The translations under genes and the position numbers were made by a program. The notes below the pieces were generated by a model, which worked only from the letters and a program-made list of their open reading frames with translations, searched no databases and had not been told where the DNA came from. From Hungatella sp. UBA5385 (lineage in GTDB: Bacteria > Bacillota > Clostridia > Lachnospirales > Lachnospiraceae): a stretch of 25,509 nt of DNA. The stretch lies in contig DHOR01000051.1 of NCBI GenBank assembly GCA_002409995.1, forward strand, positions 37,515 to 63,023. Direction: 5' to 3'. Shown here piece after piece: positions 1 through 8,169 of the stretch. The stretch's first letter is position 1. The number at the start of each line of letters is the position of its first letter.

Positions 1-24
1 GGGTCGAACCCCTCAGGTAAAAAA
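1..24. repeat. Half copy of dispersed palindromic element (right arm)
   Basis: The first 24 bases match the right arm of the internal 58-bp palindrome (19793-19816) with one mismatch, c at position 14 against t at 19806. They include the core GGGTCGAACCCC, the AGGT and the run of six A. The left arm would lie outside the window. The element ends right against the ribosome binding site (24-28) of the first gene, so it forms part of that gene's leader. Confidence 0.85.
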
Positions 25-35
25 GGAGATAAATA

Positions 36-1568
36 ATGAATATAAAGAGAGCAAAAGAAGAGATTAAGAATACAATTGAAGCATATCTGCTGAAGGATGA
101 TTACGGAAATTATGAAATCCCTCCTATGCGCCAGCGGCCTGTGCTGTTAATGGGACCGCCTGGAGTTGGCAAGACTCAAATTATGGAGCAGATTGCAAGA
201 GAAATGAAAATCGGACTGGTTGCCTATACCATCACCCACCACACCCGGCAGAGTGCCATCGGTCTTCCCTATATCAAAGAGAAGGAGTATGGTGGGAAGA
301 ACTACAGCGTTACGGAATATACCATGAGTGAGATTGTAGCGGCTATTTACGATAAGATTGAACAGACCGGACTTAGAGAAGGTCTTCTGTTTATTGATGA
401 GATCAACTGTGTGTCAGAAACCCTGGCACCTACTATGCTTCAGTTTTTACAGATGAAAACCTTTGGAAATCATGCCATTCCGGAAGGCTGGATTATTGCA
501 GCTGCAGGAAATCCGCCGGAATATAATAAGTCAGTAAGAGATTTTGATATGGTGACTCTGGACAGAATTAAAATGATTCATGTAGAGGCCAATTATGAGG
601 TGTGGAAGATCTATGCCTATGAGCATGATGTTCATCCGGCTGTGATTTCTTACTTAAATGCAAGGCAGGAGTCATTTTCAAGGATTGAGACAACTGTGGA
701 CGGCAAGCTGTTTGCTACGCCAAGAGGCTGGGAGGATTTGTCAAGGCTCATTGAGGTTTATGAGAAGCTGGGAAAAGAAGTGGACAGAGAGGTAGTTGGG
801 CAGTATATTCAGTTTCCTAAGATTGCCAAGGATTTCGCAAATTACCTGGAACTGTATTATAAATATGAAAATGACTATCAGATCGATGAAATCTTAAATG
901 GGGTTATCAGGGAAAACCTTTGCAATAAGCTTAAAAATGCTCCTTTTGATGAAAAACTCAATGTAATCGGACTTCTCCTGTCCAGACTGAACCGTGTATT
1001 TGGTCAGGTTCTGCGAAAAGGTGATTTGGCAGAGCTTTTGATGGGGCAGTTAAAACGGCTTAACAGCGATGATAGCAGTCTCAGCCAGGCTGCTTCTATG
1101 GAAAACCGCCTTCAGCTTGTGCTGAAGGAATGGAGAAATAAGCATGAAGAAGAGAAAAAAGCAGGGCTTATTAATCACAGCCAGGATTATTTATATAAGG
1201 ATGCAGAAGACAAGCTGGAACAGTATGGAAAGCTCATTGGAGAAATGGAACTGACAGGAAACCATGAAAAAGATATAGAACAGGCATGGGAACGTATAAA
1301 AGAGCTGTTTGGTGAAGAGAATAAAGCCTATGAAATGGGGCTGTCTGATGCGGGAGAAAAGCTAGAGCATGGGTTTGACTTTATGGAAGCAGCTTTTGGA
1401 GATGGTCAGGAAATGGTGATTTTTGTTACAGAGCTCAATACCAGCTATCTGTGCATCCGTTTTTTAAAAGAGTATGATTGTAAGAGATATTACCAGTACA
1501 ATGAACGACTTTTGTTCAATCGCCGGGAGGATAATATCAAAGCAAGAATCAGCAGTTTGGAAAAATAA
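36..1568 (+). CDS. MoxR-like AAA+ ATPase
   Basis: 510 aa, cytoplasmic. Walker A is GPPGVGKT at residues 40-47, Walker B is LLFIDE at about 117-122, and a sensor-1 like AAAGNP follows with N159. This is the AAA_5/MoxR group, whose members act as chaperone-like ATPases that remodel or insert cofactors into partner proteins, usually encoded beside a von Willebrand factor A domain protein. The start is the ATG at 36, preceded by AGGAG at 24-28. Residues beyond about 300 form a helical, charged extension that I cannot assign. No VWA partner lies downstream; it may lie upstream, outside the window. The family call is firm, the substrate unknown. Confidence 0.85.
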   Translation: MNIKRAKEEIKNTIEAYLLKDDYGNYEIPPMRQRPVLLMGPPGVGKTQIMEQIAREMKIGLVAYTITHHTRQSAIGLPYIKEKEYGGKNYSVTEYTMSEIVAAIYDKIEQTGLREGLLFIDEINCVSETLAPTMLQFLQMKTFGNHAIPEGWIIAAAGNPPEYNKSVRDFDMVTLDRIKMIHVEANYEVWKIYAYEHDVHPAVISYLNARQESFSRIETTVDGKLFATPRGWEDLSRLIEVYEKLGKEVDREVVGQYIQFPKIAKDFANYLELYYKYENDYQIDEILNGVIRENLCNKLKNAPFDEKLNVIGLLLSRLNRVFGQVLRKGDLAELLMGQLKRLNSDDSSLSQAASMENRLQLVLKEWRNKHEEEKKAGLINHSQDYLYKDAEDKLEQYGKLIGEMELTGNHEKDIEQAWERIKELFGEENKAYEMGLSDAGEKLEHGFDFMEAAFGDGQEMVIFVTELNTSYLCIRFLKEYDCKRYYQYNERLLFNRREDNIKARISSLEK

Positions 1569-1577
1569 TGCTATAAT
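1569..1577 (+). promoter_or_regulatory. Extended -10 promoter for the DUF378 gene
   Basis: TGC followed by TATAAT (1572-1577) forms an extended -10 element directly after the stop codon of the ATPase gene. No good -35 is visible, which extended -10 promoters tolerate. It would give a leader of about 45 nt for the gene at 1631. Confidence 0.5.
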
Positions 1578-1630
1578 GTATAAATACATGAAAACTATCC
1601 CATAATAAGGAAAGAAAAGGAGGTAGTGCC

Positions 1631-1846
1631 ATGGGAAATAAAGCATTTGACTACACAGCTCTTACCATTGCCATTATTGGCGCAGTAAACTGGGGGCTGG
1701 TAGGTTTCTTCAATTTCAATCTGGTGTCATTTCTTTTCGGCAGCATGACATGGATTTCCAGAATTGTGTATGCGCTGGTAGGAATCTGCGGGCTGTATTT
1801 AATCACATTTTACGGCCGCTCAGAAGTAACTTCAGAAAGAGAATAA
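1631..1846 (+). CDS. DUF378 family small membrane protein
   Basis: 71 aa with two predicted membrane segments (about residues 9-27 and 38-60) and the family hallmark AVNWGLVGF near residue 20. This matches DUF378 (YuzA-like) proteins, whose function is not known. AGGAGG at 1619-1624 sets the start at 1631. It has its own -10 upstream and a strong terminator downstream, so it is probably transcribed alone. Confidence 0.88.
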   Translation: MGNKAFDYTALTIAIIGAVNWGLVGFFNFNLVSFLFGSMTWISRIVYALVGICGLYLITFYGRSEVTSERE

Positions 1847-1860
1847 GCAGTAAGAGCAGT

Positions 1861-1918
1861 AAAAGCAGGAGAATCATCCTAAGGCAGCAGTGCCGGGAGT
1901 TCTTCTGCTTTTTGTTTT
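1861..1918 (+). terminator. Intrinsic terminator after the DUF378 gene
   Basis: A 13-bp stem with one G-U pair (1861-1873 with 1900-1912) begins with AAAAGCAGG and its 3' side runs into a T-rich tail (TTTTTGTTTT). This is a canonical rho-independent terminator 15 nt after the stop. Confidence 0.85.
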
Positions 1919-1938
1919 ATGGAATTACACGAAAATAA

Positions 1939-2020
1939 AAGACATTTATAGGGAAATCTGATATACTGATATTAAAATGCCGTTAAGAAACTGAACAGAT
2001 TATTAACAAGTTTTCTTAAC
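1939..2020 (+). promoter_or_regulatory. Promoter and inverted GTTAAGAAA motif ahead of the histidine kinase gene
   Basis: A possible promoter is AAGACA (1939-1944), 17 bp, TATACT (1962-1967) with TG one base upstream of the -10. Just downstream lie GTTAAGAAA (1982-1990) and its exact reverse complement (2012-2020), centres 30 bp apart, about three helical turns. The same 9-mer occurs twice in tandem ahead of the TRAP receptor gene at 4531-4550. I infer a regulator binding site, possibly for the response regulator encoded here. Beyond 2020 to the kinase start I see no clear further element. Confidence 0.45.
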
Positions 2021-2100
2021 AGGCAGCAGGTGACAGGTAACAGATCACTGGTATCATGTAACAGCTCAACAGGTGCCGCACAGAAATTTGGGGTGTAATT

Positions 2101-3582
2101 ATGTTTCAAAACATCAAAAATCTATGGTTTTCAATTTCTCTTAAGAAAAAACTTGGTTCTTTTGCAGCCATGGTCATATTGGTCATGGCATTGTCTGTTG
2201 CATTTAATATTAAGGTCATGAATTTTTCTCTTGGAAGTTTTAATGTAATCCTTAATGAGAATTCCAAATGTCATGATTTCCAGGAGGCTATAGAGCTGGA
2301 GATTGAAGCTTTCAGAAACTACGCAAAGAACAGGACTCCGGAAGCGAGAGAGGAATATATACTATCCTGTGTGAGGTCGGAGCGCTGCTTAAGACTCCTT
2401 CCCTTTGATTATGGGCAGATCGGGAAGGATCGTTATGCAAGAACCTGGAATGTGAAAAATAGCTATGATAATTATAAGAAATTCCGTGATGGGATTATAG
2501 AGATGAATATGCAGGATGAAGAGTATATTCCCAGTCTTTATCAGGCCTATGCCATGCAGGAGTACCTTGAAGTCTACGCCAAAAGGCTGGTTCAGGTAAC
2601 CTTAAAATACGGCAATGCTGTATACCAGGAAAAGGTGCCAGTGTTTTATAATATGCCCTGGCTGATTCTGTGGTGTGCTGTTGCCATGATGGTAGTGGTC
2701 TTATGCCTGACAAAGCTTTTGTCCAACACTCTTATTATGCCTCTGGTTAATTTGGCTCACAGCACAAGGAGGATTGCTAAATATGATTTCAGCCAGCAGG
2801 ATATTACGGTTGAGAATAAAGATGAGATGGGAGAGTTGGTGGGAGCATTTAACATAATGAAGCACTCCACAGAGAAGTACATAAACACCTTAAACGAAAG
2901 AAATCAGATGGCAGAGCTTCTTTACAAAGAAGAGGTGCAGAGAGTTGAGATGGAAAAACGTTTGGATGCAGCCAGGCTGGAGCTGTTAAAAAGCCAGATT
3001 AATCCTCACTTTTTATTTAACACCCTGAATATGATTGCCTGTATGGCTAATCTTGAAGAAGCAGGAACAACGGAGAAGATGATATCCAGCTTAAGCACCT
3101 TGTTTCGCTATAACTTAAAAACACTTGAGCAGATTGTTCCTTTAGAGCAGGAGCTAAAGGCGGTGCAGGACTATATGTACCTTCAGCAGATGAGATTCGG
3201 CAGCAGGCTTCATTACCGATGCAGGGTGGAAGCGGATGAAACCACAATGATGATTCCGGCCTTTACCCTTCAGCCTATTGTGGAAAATGCAATTATTCAT
3301 GGCATTTCCAAGGAGGAGGAGGGGGGAGCCGTATATATCAGAATATGGGAAAAACATAATAATCTGATGATTATAATTGCCGATACAGGAAAAGGAATGG
3401 AGGAGGAGCAGAGGAGCCAGCTGGAGCAGGCATTAAGAGAACATAAAACTGGAAGACTGGGAATCGGTCTGGGTAATATATACCAGAGAATTCACGCCCT
3501 TTACAAAGATGGACATATGAGAATCTACAGTAAAAAAGGACATGGAACTATGATAAAAATGGTGATTCCACAGAACCAATAG
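2101..3582 (+). CDS. Sensor histidine kinase, YesM/LytS type
   Basis: 493 aa. The sequence shows membrane segment 1 at about 18-38, an extracytoplasmic helical region of about 150 aa, membrane segment 2 at about 187-210, and a HAMP linker to about 262. A His_kinase (PF06580) domain follows with the phospho-acceptor motif NPHFLFN at 301-307 (H303), and then a HATPase domain with the N box VENAIIHG (N396), DTGKGM and GIGLGN. It would autophosphorylate on signal and pass phosphate to the regulator encoded 22 nt downstream. In Firmicutes this pair type usually controls nearby carbohydrate or organic acid uptake genes, so the TRAP genes that follow are the likely target. The sensor region matches no named ligand-binding domain that I recognise. 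Confidence 0.92.
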   Translation: MFQNIKNLWFSISLKKKLGSFAAMVILVMALSVAFNIKVMNFSLGSFNVILNENSKCHDFQEAIELEIEAFRNYAKNRTPEAREEYILSCVRSERCLRLLPFDYGQIGKDRYARTWNVKNSYDNYKKFRDGIIEMNMQDEEYIPSLYQAYAMQEYLEVYAKRLVQVTLKYGNAVYQEKVPVFYNMPWLILWCAVAMMVVVLCLTKLLSNTLIMPLVNLAHSTRRIAKYDFSQQDITVENKDEMGELVGAFNIMKHSTEKYINTLNERNQMAELLYKEEVQRVEMEKRLDAARLELLKSQINPHFLFNTLNMIACMANLEEAGTTEKMISSLSTLFRYNLKTLEQIVPLEQELKAVQDYMYLQQMRFGSRLHYRCRVEADETTMMIPAFTLQPIVENAIIHGISKEEEGGAVYIRIWEKHNNLMIIIADTGKGMEEEQRSQLEQALREHKTGRLGIGLGNIYQRIHALYKDGHMRIYSKKGHGTMIKMVIPQNQ

Positions 3583-3604
3583 CAGAAGAGGGGGAATTAA
3601 TTGA

Positions 3605-4396
3605 ATGTATCGTTTACTGATTGCAGACGATGAAGTAATTGAGAGGGCCTATCTATACAAAACACTGAACAAAAACCTGGGAGATCAATGCGCCATATTC
3701 CAGGCGGAGAATGGCAGGGAAGCACTGCGGATTTATGAAGAGGAAAAGATTCAGATTGTAATTATGGATATTGAGATGCCGGGTATTAACGGAATAGAAG
3801 CAGCCGAAAGGATCAGAGAACAGGACCCTGACTGCTGCATTATCTTCCTCACTGCTTTCGATGAATTTTCTTATGCAAAAAAGGCGATTACCATTAAGGC
3901 GCTGGACTACTTATTAAAGCCATATGATGAAAAAGAATTAATGCTTGTCCTTGAAGAGGCGATGCACCTTACAGATAAGAGACTGATGGAGACAGCTTCC
4001 GCTGAAAGAATAAAAACAGATCATCATTTGAAGAATGTTTCTTTGTATCACGAAGGAGATGAGGACCTGAGGATTACAAAGGTAACTGAGATTATCAGCC
4101 GGTACATACAGGATAATTACAAATACGATATCTCCATGCAGGACCTTGCCAGAACCATGAACTATTCAGAACCCTATTTCTGCAAACTGTTCAAACAGTA
4201 TTTTAATCAGAATTACACCTCGTATCTGACGGAATACAGAGTTAATGAAGCCAAGAAGATGCTGGAACAGCCCACAGTTAATGTGAAGGACATAGGCAGG
4301 GCAGTGGGGTATTCGGACTCCAATTACTTCACGAAAGTATTTAAACGGATCACAGGATTAAGTCCTACTGAGTATCGTTTATCTATTTTTCAATAA
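3605..4396 (+). CDS. AraC-type response regulator, YesN family
   Basis: 263 aa. The N-terminal receiver domain has the acidic pair DD (8-9), phospho-acceptor D55 in VIMDIEMPG, T83 and K105 (LKPYDE). The C-terminal AraC/XylS helix-turn-helix pair spans about 160-262, with the typical GYSDSNYFTKVFKRITGLSP ending. It is shorter than many YesN proteins (often about 500 aa) because the middle region is missing. It is co-transcribed with the kinase gene (22-nt gap). The TRAP transporter is the likely regulon, inferred from position and a shared promoter motif. No clear terminator follows it. Confidence 0.92.
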   Translation: MYRLLIADDEVIERAYLYKTLNKNLGDQCAIFQAENGREALRIYEEEKIQIVIMDIEMPGINGIEAAERIREQDPDCCIIFLTAFDEFSYAKKAITIKALDYLLKPYDEKELMLVLEEAMHLTDKRLMETASAERIKTDHHLKNVSLYHEGDEDLRITKVTEIISRYIQDNYKYDISMQDLARTMNYSEPYFCKLFKQYFNQNYTSYLTEYRVNEAKKMLEQPTVNVKDIGRAVGYSDSNYFTKVFKRITGLSPTEYRLSIFQ

Positions 4397-4490
4397 GGAA
4401 AACAGCTGAAATTGTCCTTTGTGCATAAAGATTGTGTTAATAAAAATTAATACATGTTAAAAATATACTATGAATCGTAAAAAATTACCC

Positions 4491-4519
4491 TGTTCATACG
4501 TGATATTTCCCATTATAAT
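4491..4519 (+). promoter_or_regulatory. Possible promoter of the TRAP transporter operon
   Basis: TATAAT at 4514-4519 is preceded at 17 bp by a poor -35, TGTTCA (4491-4496). A weak -35 fits a promoter that needs an activator. The rest of the gap from 4397 is AT-rich with no other clear element. Confidence 0.4.
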
Positions 4520-4530
4520 ATATATAACTT

Positions 4531-4550
4531 GTTAAGAAAGCGTTAAGAAA
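4531..4550 (+). promoter_or_regulatory. Tandem GTTAAGAAA repeat, possible response-regulator site
   Basis: GTTAAGAAA occurs at 4531-4539 and 4542-4550, an 11-bp period that places both copies on the same helix face. The same 9-mer is found as an inverted pair ahead of the kinase gene. AraC-type regulators often bind such spaced half-sites. Phased A-tracts causing DNA bending are an alternative reading. Confidence 0.4.
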
Positions 4551-4555
4551 AAATG

Positions 4556-4569
4556 TGAAAACATTAACA
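4556..4569 (+). promoter_or_regulatory. cre-like box (CcpA) ahead of the TRAP receptor gene
   Basis: TGAAAACATTAACA fits the catabolite responsive element consensus TGWAANCGNTNWCA at every fixed position but one (A for the central G). It lies between the putative promoter and the ribosome binding site (4581-4587), where CcpA would act as a roadblock. No in-window gene encodes CcpA. Confidence 0.4.
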
Positions 4570-4594
4570 ACGCGTAAAGAGGAGGAAGTATCAG

Positions 4595-5698
4595 ATGAAG
4601 AAGAGATGGCTAGGTGCGGTATTATGTGCAGCAATGGTAACAGCATCAATGGCAGGTTGTGGTTTAAAAACACCAGATGCACCAACAACAGCAGCTACTG
4701 AGGCAGCAACAACGGCAGCAGGAGCAGCAGACACAAAAGCAGAAGCAGAGAGTACAGAAGCACCTGCAGCAGCGGCAGAACCGGAAGTAACACTTGTTTA
4801 TGCAGAGGTTAATCCATTGGATACCATTGTTGGTCAGACAGGAACTGCTTTCAAGGAGAAGGTGGAAGAGCTTTCCGGCGGTAAGATTAAGGTTGATATG
4901 CAGGCAAGTGGCGTTCTGGGATCTGAAAACGATGTACTTGATACTATGCTTGGCGGAGGCGGAACCATTGATATGTCACGTATCTCAGCTTTCGCACTTA
5001 CAAGCTACGGCGCAGAGAAATCTGTACTGTTATCCATTCCATATACATTTGCAAACCGTGATCATTTCTGGAATTTTGCAACCAGTGAATTAGCTCCTGA
5101 GTTCCTGATGGAACCTCATGACAATGGTCTTGGCGTAAGAGGTCTTTTCTATGGAGAAGAAGGTTTCCGTCATTTCTTCACAGTTGATGAGGTTAACACA
5201 TTAGAAGATTTAAAGGGAATGAAGCTGAGAGTGTCCAATGACCCTATTATGAACGGTATGGTTAAGGGCCTTGGTGCTAACGCAACCGTTGTTTCCTTTA
5301 ACGAACTGTATTCCGCACTTCAGACAGGTGTTGTTGATGGTGCTGAACAGCCAATTGCAAACTATAAGTCCAATGCATTTCCAGAGGTTGCTCCTAATCT
5401 GATTCTTGATGGTCATACACTTGGTGCAATTCAGGTTGTTATTACTGATGAAGCCTGGGATAAGCTGACAGAAGAACAGCAGAATATTATTATGGAAGCT
5501 GGCAAGTATGCTTCTGAGTTTAACAGAACAATTTCTGAAGAGGCTGAGAATAAGGTTCTTGAAGAACTGAGAACAGAGGGTGTTAATGTTGTAGATGTTC
5601 CCGACATTACTCCATGGCAGGAAGCATGTAAAGAGATTATCGAGTCTTCAACAGCTAATAATAAAGAATTATATCAGCAGATTCTTGATATGAAATAA
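4595..5698 (+). CDS. dctP: TRAP transporter receptor lipoprotein, DctP family
   Basis: 367 aa. A lipoprotein signal peptide ends at the lipobox SMAGC (C22), followed by an Ala/Thr/Glu-rich tether to about residue 65. The DctP fold follows, with the family arginine in GMKLRV (R212), which in studied members binds the ligand carboxylate, and the signature FNELYSALQTGVVDGAEQP. The protein would sit on the outer face of the membrane and deliver an organic acid to the DctQM permease encoded next. GGAGGAAG at 4581-4588 sets the start. The ligand cannot be read from sequence; C4-dicarboxylates, uronates and other carboxylates are all possible. Confidence 0.93.
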   Translation: MKKRWLGAVLCAAMVTASMAGCGLKTPDAPTTAATEAATTAAGAADTKAEAESTEAPAAAAEPEVTLVYAEVNPLDTIVGQTGTAFKEKVEELSGGKIKVDMQASGVLGSENDVLDTMLGGGGTIDMSRISAFALTSYGAEKSVLLSIPYTFANRDHFWNFATSELAPEFLMEPHDNGLGVRGLFYGEEGFRHFFTVDEVNTLEDLKGMKLRVSNDPIMNGMVKGLGANATVVSFNELYSALQTGVVDGAEQPIANYKSNAFPEVAPNLILDGHTLGAIQVVITDEAWDKLTEEQQNIIMEAGKYASEFNRTISEEAENKVLEELRTEGVNVVDVPDITPWQEACKEIIESSTANNKELYQQILDMK

Positions 5699-5712
5699 GT
5701 TGAAGTTAATAA

Positions 5713-5748
5713 GGGCGCAGAGGAAGCTTGCCTCTGTGCCCATTTTTT
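5713..5748 (+). terminator. Terminator between receptor and permease genes
   Basis: An 11-bp stem GGGCGCAGAGG (5713-5723) pairs with CCTCTGTGCCC (5731-5741, one G-U pair) across a 7-nt loop and is followed by six T. As no strong promoter is seen before the permease gene at 5765, partial read-through is likely, giving more receptor than permease mRNA. Confidence 0.85.
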
Positions 5749-5764
5749 CGAAAGGGGATTAAGT

Positions 5765-6289
5765 ATGCCGTCAATATTTAAAAAAATTGATAGAATTAAG
5801 CCCGCATATGACTTTACATATAACTTTGTAATGTTATTGTGTAAGCTGCTTTTAGTTATTGATATTCTCATTACCTGCATGTCTGTAGTGGGACGATATG
5901 TATCATTTATTCCGGACCCTGCATGGAGCGAGGAAGTTGTTTTAAGCTGTATGGCTTATATGGCTGTGCTCTCTGCAGCCCTGGCAATCAGGAGAGGCGC
6001 TCATATCCGCATGACTGCTTTTGATAGCTACCTTCCTAAGGTTATGATAACTTTTTTGGATATTCTGTCAGATTTAGCAGTTCTTGCTCTGGCAGTGATT
6101 ATGATTACTGTAGGCTGGAAATATGCCATAGGAATCGGTTCAAAGGGGACCTATGTAAGTATGCCTATGGTATCCAGATTCTGGATGTATTTTCCGGTTC
6201 CTTTAGCCGGAGTTGCAATGGTTATATTCGAACTTGAATCCTTATATAACCATATTAAAAGCTTTTATGTAAAGGAGGGTGAGGCATAA
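5765..6289 (+). CDS. dctQ: TRAP transporter small permease, DctQ family
   Basis: 174 aa with four hydrophobic segments (about 22-44, 58-78, 95-118, 135-158). The loop between segments 1 and 2 carries WSEEVVLSCMAYMAVLSAA, a DctQ-type motif, followed by RRGAHIRM. The small subunit joins the large DctM subunit in the membrane. GAAAGGGGA at 5750-5758 serves as ribosome binding site. Its stop shares one base with the start of dctM (TAATG), suggesting translational coupling. Confidence 0.92.
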   Translation: MPSIFKKIDRIKPAYDFTYNFVMLLCKLLLVIDILITCMSVVGRYVSFIPDPAWSEEVVLSCMAYMAVLSAALAIRRGAHIRMTAFDSYLPKVMITFLDILSDLAVLALAVIMITVGWKYAIGIGSKGTYVSMPMVSRFWMYFPVPLAGVAMVIFELESLYNHIKSFYVKEGEA

Positions 6290-7584
6290 TGGATGGAGAT
6301 TCTATGGCAATTTTGATTTTGCTTGCAAGCTTTTTCCTGATGATATTTCTTCGTTTCCCTATTGCATATGCAGTAGCGCTTTCATCAGTATTTTGCCTGA
6401 TGTCACAGGGACTTCCCCTGACCACTATTTGTCAGCAGATGGTTAAGGGTATCAGCTCTTTTAGCTTAATGGCAGTGCCATTTTTCATTACAATGGGCTG
6501 TTTGATGGGATCCGGCGGTATCTCGGAGAAGCTGATCGGTCTTGCCAATGCCTGTGTTGGCTGGATGCGGGGCGGTATGGCAATGGTTAATATTGTAGCT
6601 TCTTATTTCTTTGGTGGTATATCAGGTTCTGCATCTGCGGACACTGCATCTCTTGGTTCCATTCTGATTCCAATGATGGTAGATCAGGGATATGATGCGG
6701 ACTTTTCAACTGCAGTAACAATTACCTCATCATGCGAGGGACTTTTGGTTCCTCCCAGCCACAACATGGTTATCTATGCAACTACTGCAGGAGGCGTTTC
6801 TGTAGGAAGTCTGTTTCTTGCAGGATATATTCCAGGTGCCCTTCTTGCTGTGTCACTGATGATAGGTTCTTACATAATTTCTGTTAAGCGCAATTATCCC
6901 AAAGGTGACAAGTTCAGCTTAAAAAATCTGATTAAGCAGATGAGCGTATCATTCTGGGCCCTGGCAGCAGTTTTAATCGTTGTATTCGGTGTTGTAGGAG
7001 GTGTGTTTACAGCAACAGAATCAGCAGCAATTGCAGTTATATACAGCTTGATTGTCAGCTTGTATATCTACAAAGGACTGAACTGGAAAGGTGTATGGAG
7101 AGTTTTCGGAGAATGTGTTGAGACACTTTCCATCGTTTTAATTCTTATTGCTACCTCCAGCATCTTCGGATACTGTCTTACTAGACTTCATGTACCGATT
7201 CGGGCAGCCAATGCAATTACAGGTCTCACTACTAATCCAATTCTGCTTGCACTGTTGTTAAACGGAATTCTTCTGGTTCTTGGCTGTATTATGGATATGG
7301 CACCTATTATTTTAATTGCCACACCGATTCTCCTTCCAATTGCTACATCTATTGGACTTGATCCGATTCAGTTCGGTATCATGGTGGTATTAAACTGCGG
7401 TATTGGACTTCTTACTCCACCTGTAGGATCTGTATTATTTATCGGCTCGGCAATATCAAAGATTCCTATGGAAAAAGTAGTAAAAGCAACTCTTCCATTT
7501 TATGTTTGCATGATTATCACTTTGCTGCTGATTACCTTTGTGCCTGCGTTCAGCATGTGGCTTCCGATGATGTTTGCGAAATAA
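6289..7584 (+). CDS. dctM: TRAP transporter large permease, DctM family
   Basis: 431 aa, very hydrophobic, about 11-12 predicted membrane segments, the usual length for DctM. Family-typical stretches include PFFITMGCLMGSGGISEKL, YFFGGISGSASADTASLGS and the C-terminal FGIMVVLNCGIGLLTPPVG. It is the ion-driven translocation subunit, expected to be sodium-coupled as in known TRAP systems. It completes the receptor/small/large permease set in the common P-Q-M order. Confidence 0.95.
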   Translation: MDGDSMAILILLASFFLMIFLRFPIAYAVALSSVFCLMSQGLPLTTICQQMVKGISSFSLMAVPFFITMGCLMGSGGISEKLIGLANACVGWMRGGMAMVNIVASYFFGGISGSASADTASLGSILIPMMVDQGYDADFSTAVTITSSCEGLLVPPSHNMVIYATTAGGVSVGSLFLAGYIPGALLAVSLMIGSYIISVKRNYPKGDKFSLKNLIKQMSVSFWALAAVLIVVFGVVGGVFTATESAAIAVIYSLIVSLYIYKGLNWKGVWRVFGECVETLSIVLILIATSSIFGYCLTRLHVPIRAANAITGLTTNPILLALLLNGILLVLGCIMDMAPIILIATPILLPIATSIGLDPIQFGIMVVLNCGIGLLTPPVGSVLFIGSAISKIPMEKVVKATLPFYVCMIITLLLITFVPAFSMWLPMMFAK

Positions 7585-7595
7585 TAATGATTTTT

Positions 7596-7656
7596 AAAAA
7601 GCCTTAGTGACCAGGTGTGAAAAGTGTGCTTTTCATGCGGGGCGCAAAGGCTTTTT
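7596..7656 (+). terminator. Terminator after dctM
   Basis: AAAAAGCCTT (7596-7605) pairs with AAGGCTTTTT (7647-7656). An inner hairpin TGAAAAG/CTTTTCA lies in between. The outer 3' arm supplies the T run, and the symmetry suggests it could work on both strands. A TATAAT follows at 7658-7663 without a good -35 and may start transcription of the next gene. Confidence 0.75.
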
Positions 7657-7695
7657 ATATAATGATCAATGACATACAGAAAAAAGGAGATAAAT

Positions 7696-8163
7696 ATGAG
7701 ATATCATTATACATATAGAACCAAAGCAATTGATCTCTGGCAATTATCGATGTATTATATATATGGATCAATGGCAGGGATGTGCAATGCAATATTTACC
7801 GTGGCAATGTTGATTCTCACAATAACAAAATGGTCTTCAACAGGCAGTGTTTACCGCTTTCTCATGGTGCTTGTCTGCTGTCTCTTTCCGGTAATTCAGC
7901 CGCTGTTTGTATATGCTAAGGCAAAAAAACAGGCATCAGGCATTAAGGAAGATACAGAAGCCGGGTTTGCAGACAGTGGTATCTATATCAGGGTAGGGGA
8001 TAAGACCTCGGAGCTTTCTTGGGATACCATTAAAAGGGTAGCGAAAAAACCTACTATGATAATTGTGTTTTCGGATACAGTCCATGGGTTTGTTCTTACA
8101 AACAGTGTTCTTGGTAAAGACAGGGAAAGCTTTTATCAGTATGTGGTTTCTAAAATAAAGTGA
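7696..8163 (+). CDS. YcxB-like membrane protein
   Basis: 155 aa from the ATG at 7696, which has AAGGAG at 7684-7689 at good spacing; an upstream in-frame ATG at 7669 lacks one. There are two adjacent membrane segments (about 25-45 and 52-72), then a soluble domain with the pattern ADSGIYIRVGDKTSELSWD and IKRVAKKPTMIIVF. This resembles the YcxB-like family (PF14317), pleckstrin-homology-like and of unknown function. Seven bases separate it from the second TRAP receptor gene, so they are probably co-transcribed. Confidence 0.7.
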   Translation: MRYHYTYRTKAIDLWQLSMYYIYGSMAGMCNAIFTVAMLILTITKWSSTGSVYRFLMVLVCCLFPVIQPLFVYAKAKKQASGIKEDTEAGFADSGIYIRVGDKTSELSWDTIKRVAKKPTMIIVFSDTVHGFVLTNSVLGKDRESFYQYVVSKIK

Positions 8164-8169
8164 TTTATT

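Noticed and set aside
2046..2075. cre-like site TGTAACAGCTCAAC ahead of the kinase gene
   Set aside because: At least three mismatches to the consensus, not above chance.
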